From Saccoglossus kowalevskii (taxonomy: Eukaryota > Hemichordata > Enteropneusta > Harrimaniidae), in contig NW_003133386.1 in assembly GCF_000003605.2 (NCBI RefSeq), forward strand, positions 2,163 through 26,173: a DNA stretch of 24,011 nucleotides, written 5' to 3'. Below the pieces are notes generated by a model. That model saw nothing but the letters and a program-made list of their open reading frames with translations. It had not been told where the DNA came from and searched no databases. Each line of letters begins with the position of its first letter. Position 1 is the first letter of the stretch. Both the position numbers and the translations under genes were made by a program. Shown piece by piece: positions 21,096-24,011 of the stretch.

Positions 21096-22520
21096 TTGTC
21101 TAGGCAATAGTGTGTAGGAAATTGTGGCCTAGACAGTAATGTGCAGGCAATAGTGGTCTAGACAATCATGTGCCGGCAATAGTGAACCACACAATAATGT
21201 AAAAATTGTGGCCTATAATAATAATGTGCAGACAATAGTGACCCACACAATTATGTGCCAAGAATAGTGAACCACACAATAATGTGCATGGCAATTGTGG
21301 CCTATACAACAATGTGCAGGCAATAATTGTCTGGGCAATAATGTGCAGGCAATAATGGCCTAGACAGTAATGCGCAGGCTATAGTGGTCTAGGCAATAAT
21401 CTGCCGACAATAGTGAACCACACAATAATGTGCAGGCAATAGTGACCTATACAATAATGTGCAGGCAATAGTTGTCTAGGCAATAGTGTGTAGGCAATAG
21501 TGGCCTAGACAATAATACGCAAGCAATAGTGGGCTAGACAATAATGTACAAGCAATGATGGTCTTGGAAATAATGTGCAGGCAATAGTGACCCACACCAT
21601 TATGTGCAGGCAATAGTGGTCCTGGCAATAATGAGCAGGTAATAGTGACCCACACAATAATGTGCCGGCAATAGTGAACCACACAATAATGTGCAAGGCA
21701 GTTGTGACCTATACAATAATGTGCAGGCAATAGTTGTCTAGGCAATAATGTCTAGGCAATAGTGGCCTAGACAATAATGTGCAGGCAATAGTGGTCCAGG
21801 CAATAATGAGCAGGTAATAGTGACCCACACAATAATCTGCCGACAATAGTGAACCACACAATAATGTGCAGGCAATAGTGACCTATACAATAATGTGCAG
21901 GCAATAGTTGTCTAGGCAATAGTGTGTAGGCAATATTGGGCTAGACAATAATATACAGGCAATGATGGTATTGGAAATAATGTGCAGGCAATAGTGACCC
22001 ACACCATTATGTGCTAATTGTGGCCTATACGAATAATGTGCAGGAAACAGTGTTCTAGACAATGATGGCAATAGTGACCTATACAACAATGTGCGGCAAT
22101 ATTTGTCTAGGCAATATTGTGCTGGCAATAGTGGCACAGACAATAATGCGCAGACAGTAGTGACCAACACTATAAGGTGCAGGCAATAGTGGCCTATACA
22201 ATAATGTGCAGGCAATAGTTGTCTAGGCAATAATGTGCAGACAATAGTAACCCACACAATAATGTGCAGGCAATAGTGGCCTAAACAATTATGTGCAGGC
22301 ACTAATGGTCTAGGCAATAATGTGCAGGTAATAGTGACCAACACAATAACGTGCAGGCAATAGTGGCTTATACAATAATGTGCAGGCAATAGTTGTCTAG
22401 GCAGTAATATGCAGGCAATAGTTGTTTAGGCAATAATGTGTAGGTAATAGTCACCCACACAATTATGTGCCGACAATAGTGAACCACACAATAATGTACA
22501 GGCAATAGTTGTATAGGCAA
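21096..22520. repeat. 1.5-kb duplicated satellite block, copy 2
   Basis: Second copy of 14630-16170, shorter by about four monomers in two places (near 22010 and 22335). Local single-base differences are few. Confidence 0.82.
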
Positions 22521-22797
22521 TAATGTGCTGGCAATAGTGGCACAGACAATAATGCGCAGACAGTAGTGACCAACACAATAACGTGCAGGCAATAGTGGCC
22601 TATACAATAATGTGCAGGCAATAGTTGTCTAGGCAATAATGTGCAGACAATAGTAACCCACACAATAATATGCAGGCAGTAGTGGACCTGACAATATTGT
22701 GCAAACAACAGTAGCCATGATACTAAAGTGCGGGCAATAGTGAACCACACAATAATGTGCAAGGCATTTGTGGCCTATACAATAATGTGTAGGCAAT

Positions 22798-22858
22798 AAT
22801 AATAATAATATATATTTATTCAGTAACAAAAATAAATAAATAAATAGATAAATAGATC
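22798..22858. repeat. LINE tail microsatellites: (AAT)n and AAAT/AGAT tract
   Basis: AATAATAATAATAATA directly follows the last satellite monomer and is the ATT-repeat tail of the minus-strand LINE. About 15 bp further, AAATAAATAAATAAATAGAT lies within its 3' UTR. The reverse complement of TTTATT at 22815-22820 is the polyadenylation signal. Confidence 0.8.
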
Positions 22859-22933
22859 GTTTGACAAGAATAACCACTGCTACTACTTGTCTGAATACAA
22901 ACTTATACTTCACCTATGAATACCAACTTATAT

Positions 22934-23729
22934 TCAGTAGCATAATAAATTTCCATTCAAGCGCTGGGCAATAGTAAAACTTGTGTATAAAACGAATTCT
23001 AATTCCTCAAATTTGGGACATTGTAAAAGAAAATGGAACTCGTTTTCAATGTGATTACAACCAAAAGAACATAATCTTTGGTCAAGTGGTATTCCTAATG
23101 CCCTACCCTTTTCAATCATGAGACCATGAGTAGACATCCTAAAACAAGTGAGAGATTTTCCAAAAACACTTATGGTGATAGAATCCAGATATTTTTACCC
23201 GGCTAATAATTTTTTAAATTTAGAATAGATGCATAATTTTGAACTATTACCAATCTGATTATGCCACTGTTGCTGGGAAATATCTAGACACCGTTGCTTA
23301 AACTGTAGCAGAAAACAATTTGGGTTATTCACATACTGGCTTTCCCATACGTGTGCAAAACCAAAATTACATAACAAATCCTTAACATATGTTGCCCAAA
23401 ATTAAATCCCTTTTCTACCCTGTCATATTGATAGCCATAACATTCTTTTACTAAAACAGAGGAATCAGCACTTATACATTTTAACCAATACCGAATTATT
23501 TCTTTGTTCACATATGTTCTAATTAGATGTCTTCCCAACTCCCCCCTCACAGCAGAGTTTGTGGCCTTTGGTGTACCCCTAAAATATATTTACAAAATTT
23601 ATGATGAACTGTTTCTATATCGTAAGATTTATGTGTTCCCCACATTGCACTGCCATAAAGCAGGATTGGGGGAATTTCACTATTAAAAACACGAAATGCA
23701 ATAGCTGCATCCCTTACGGAAATACAAGG
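22934..23729 (-). pseudogene. Broken ORF2-type C-terminal region of the LINE
   Basis: Four minus-strand pieces follow one another in family order but in different frames. About 23551-23729 has the RT-proximal motif ILLYGSAMW, then KFCKYILGV. About 23403-23565 has SAVRGELGR and YWLKC. About 23195-23400 has LCNFGFAHVWESQ and FKQRC. About 22934-23185 has MIEKGRALGIP and a zinc-knuckle-like LCSFGCNHIENEFHFLLQC (Cys, Cys, His, Cys, with H-x4-C). Frame changes fall near 23560, 23400 and 23190, the last also with a stop. The copy cannot encode a working protein. Neighbouring shadow frames on both strands are not genes. Confidence 0.82.
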
Positions 23730-23960
23730 CTTCTGGCACATACTTGTGGCAAGCTTGCCACAACTTTGTGGCGTGTGTACCACAAGTGATTTGCGGCACG
23801 CTTGCAGCATATGCATATTTTCGCATGCAAATTAGCACTTGTGGCAACTAATGTGGCAAGGTTGCCACAAAGTTTGCGGCATGTATGCCACAATTTCTTA
23901 TAAACTGCCAGAATCCAGCTTGTGGCACAGTTGCCAGAAAACCGCTTGTGGCAAGGAAAT
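23730..23960. repeat. Palindrome cluster of TTGTGGCA / TGCCACAA motifs
   Basis: At least six short foldbacks stand in series. The best is the perfect 20-bp palindrome TTGTGGCAAGCTTGCCACAA at 23744-23763. Others: TTGTGGCGTGTGTACCACAA (23766-23785), TGCGGCACGCTTGCAGCA (23792-23809), TGTGGCAAGGTTGCCACA (23851-23868), and TGCGGCATGTATGCCACA (23875-23892). TTGTGGCACAGTTGCCA and TTGTGGCAAGG follow from about 23921. The arrangement resembles a repeat family seen in mollusc DNA, perhaps a foldback or MITE-type element cut by the LINE. The 98-codon minus frame through it is a repeat artefact. Confidence 0.85.
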
Positions 23961-24011
23961 ATAGGTAGGCACATCCCCCCACCCCCACAACCACCATGCA
24001 CTACCACCACG
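23961..24011. other. C-rich low-complexity end of window
   Basis: CATCCCCCCACCCCCACAAC and ACCACCATGCACTACCACCA form a C/CA-rich stretch unlike the AT-rich DNA before it. It is cut by the window edge, and no gene can be judged. Confidence 0.5.

Larger units (their letters stand above)
11810..22797. repeat. 29-bp satellite, large array II (about 11 kb, about 378 monomers)
   Basis: The entire stretch is tandem monomers with consensus GGCAATAGTGGTCTAGACAA plus TAATGTGCA. The main variable part is the middle: GTCTAGG, GTCAAGG, GCCTAGA, ACCCACA, AACCACA or CCTATAC. Monomers vary by a base or a short indel, and no non-repeat insertion was seen. Larger blocks are duplicated inside the array (separate entries). 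Many minus-strand frames of 60-174 codons exist because 29 is not a multiple of three and many variants lack the TAG of TCTAGA. Their peptides repeat every 29 residues (PAHYCLDHYCLHIIV-like) and are artefacts. No transcript or protein is supported. Confidence 0.97.
22796..23729 (-). mobile_element. 5'-truncated non-LTR retrotransposon (LINE), 3' end
   Basis: On the minus strand this holds the region downstream of the reverse transcriptase domain, then a short 3' UTR with an AATAAA signal (plus 22815-22820) and a tail of ATT repeats that abuts the satellite at about 22796. A simple (ATTT)n-like tract lies just inside the 3' UTR. Truncation at the 5' side near 23729 is the usual outcome of incomplete target-primed reverse transcription. 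Endonuclease and catalytic RT domains are absent. I would place it in the Jockey/CR1/L2-like assemblage common in cnidarians and molluscs, but the clade is uncertain. Confidence 0.8.

Noticed and set aside
23714-24010. 98-codon minus-strand Cys-rich protein
   Set aside because: It is built from the TTGTGGCA palindrome motifs (repeated NLAT/KLAT-like peptide pieces) and the C-rich edge, with no independent support.

Overview
The window looks like repeat-dominated nuclear DNA from an invertebrate animal, most likely a marine mollusc and possibly a bivalve. The evidence is AT-rich intergenic and intronic DNA, one convincing 3' splice site with a terminal exon, a decayed LINE-type retrotransposon, a (TG)n microsatellite, several minisatellites and one very large satellite array. 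The palindromic octamer TACATGTA also recurs far more often than expected outside the satellites, which I associate with bivalve genomes. The organism call is inference and only moderately secure. Nothing looks prokaryotic. I see no tRNA, rRNA or CRISPR array.

Layout. 1-576: plain AT-rich DNA. 577-1414: minisatellite of alternating ~37-44 bp units. 1415-3366: unremarkable, except for one orphan copy of that minisatellite near 1645. 3367-4557: about 29 copies of a 41-bp minisatellite with two dyad symmetries per unit. 4558-7124: AT-rich, with one weak candidate exon. 7125-7606: six copies of an 80-bp repeat that read as identical. 8041-8208: the last coding exon (55 codons and a stop) of a plus-strand gene whose other exons are not recognisable here. 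8619-8797 and 11270-11532: two copies of a dispersed sequence. The first is split by about 1.4 kb of foreign DNA made of (TG)n and a degenerate ~150-bp tandem repeat. A 29-bp satellite follows each copy: about 14 monomers at 10305-10708 and about 378 monomers at 11810-22797. The large array is a mosaic of nested higher-order duplications (about 261 bp, 349 bp, 1.5 kb and larger). 22796-23729: the 3' end of a minus-strand non-LTR retrotransposon with at least three frameshifts, its tail abutting the satellite edge. 23730-23960: a cluster of palindromes built on TTGTGGCA/TGCCACAA.

Only one gene is supported, so there is no pathway to reconstruct. The long minus-strand reading frames in 11.7-22.8 kb are a by-product of the 29-bp repeat, whose length is not a multiple of three, and should not be annotated as proteins. 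The interest lies in satellite biology. The 29-bp monomer appears to be a dimer of a 14/15-bp ancestor, large blocks have been copied within the array, and differences between block copies occur in whole monomers.
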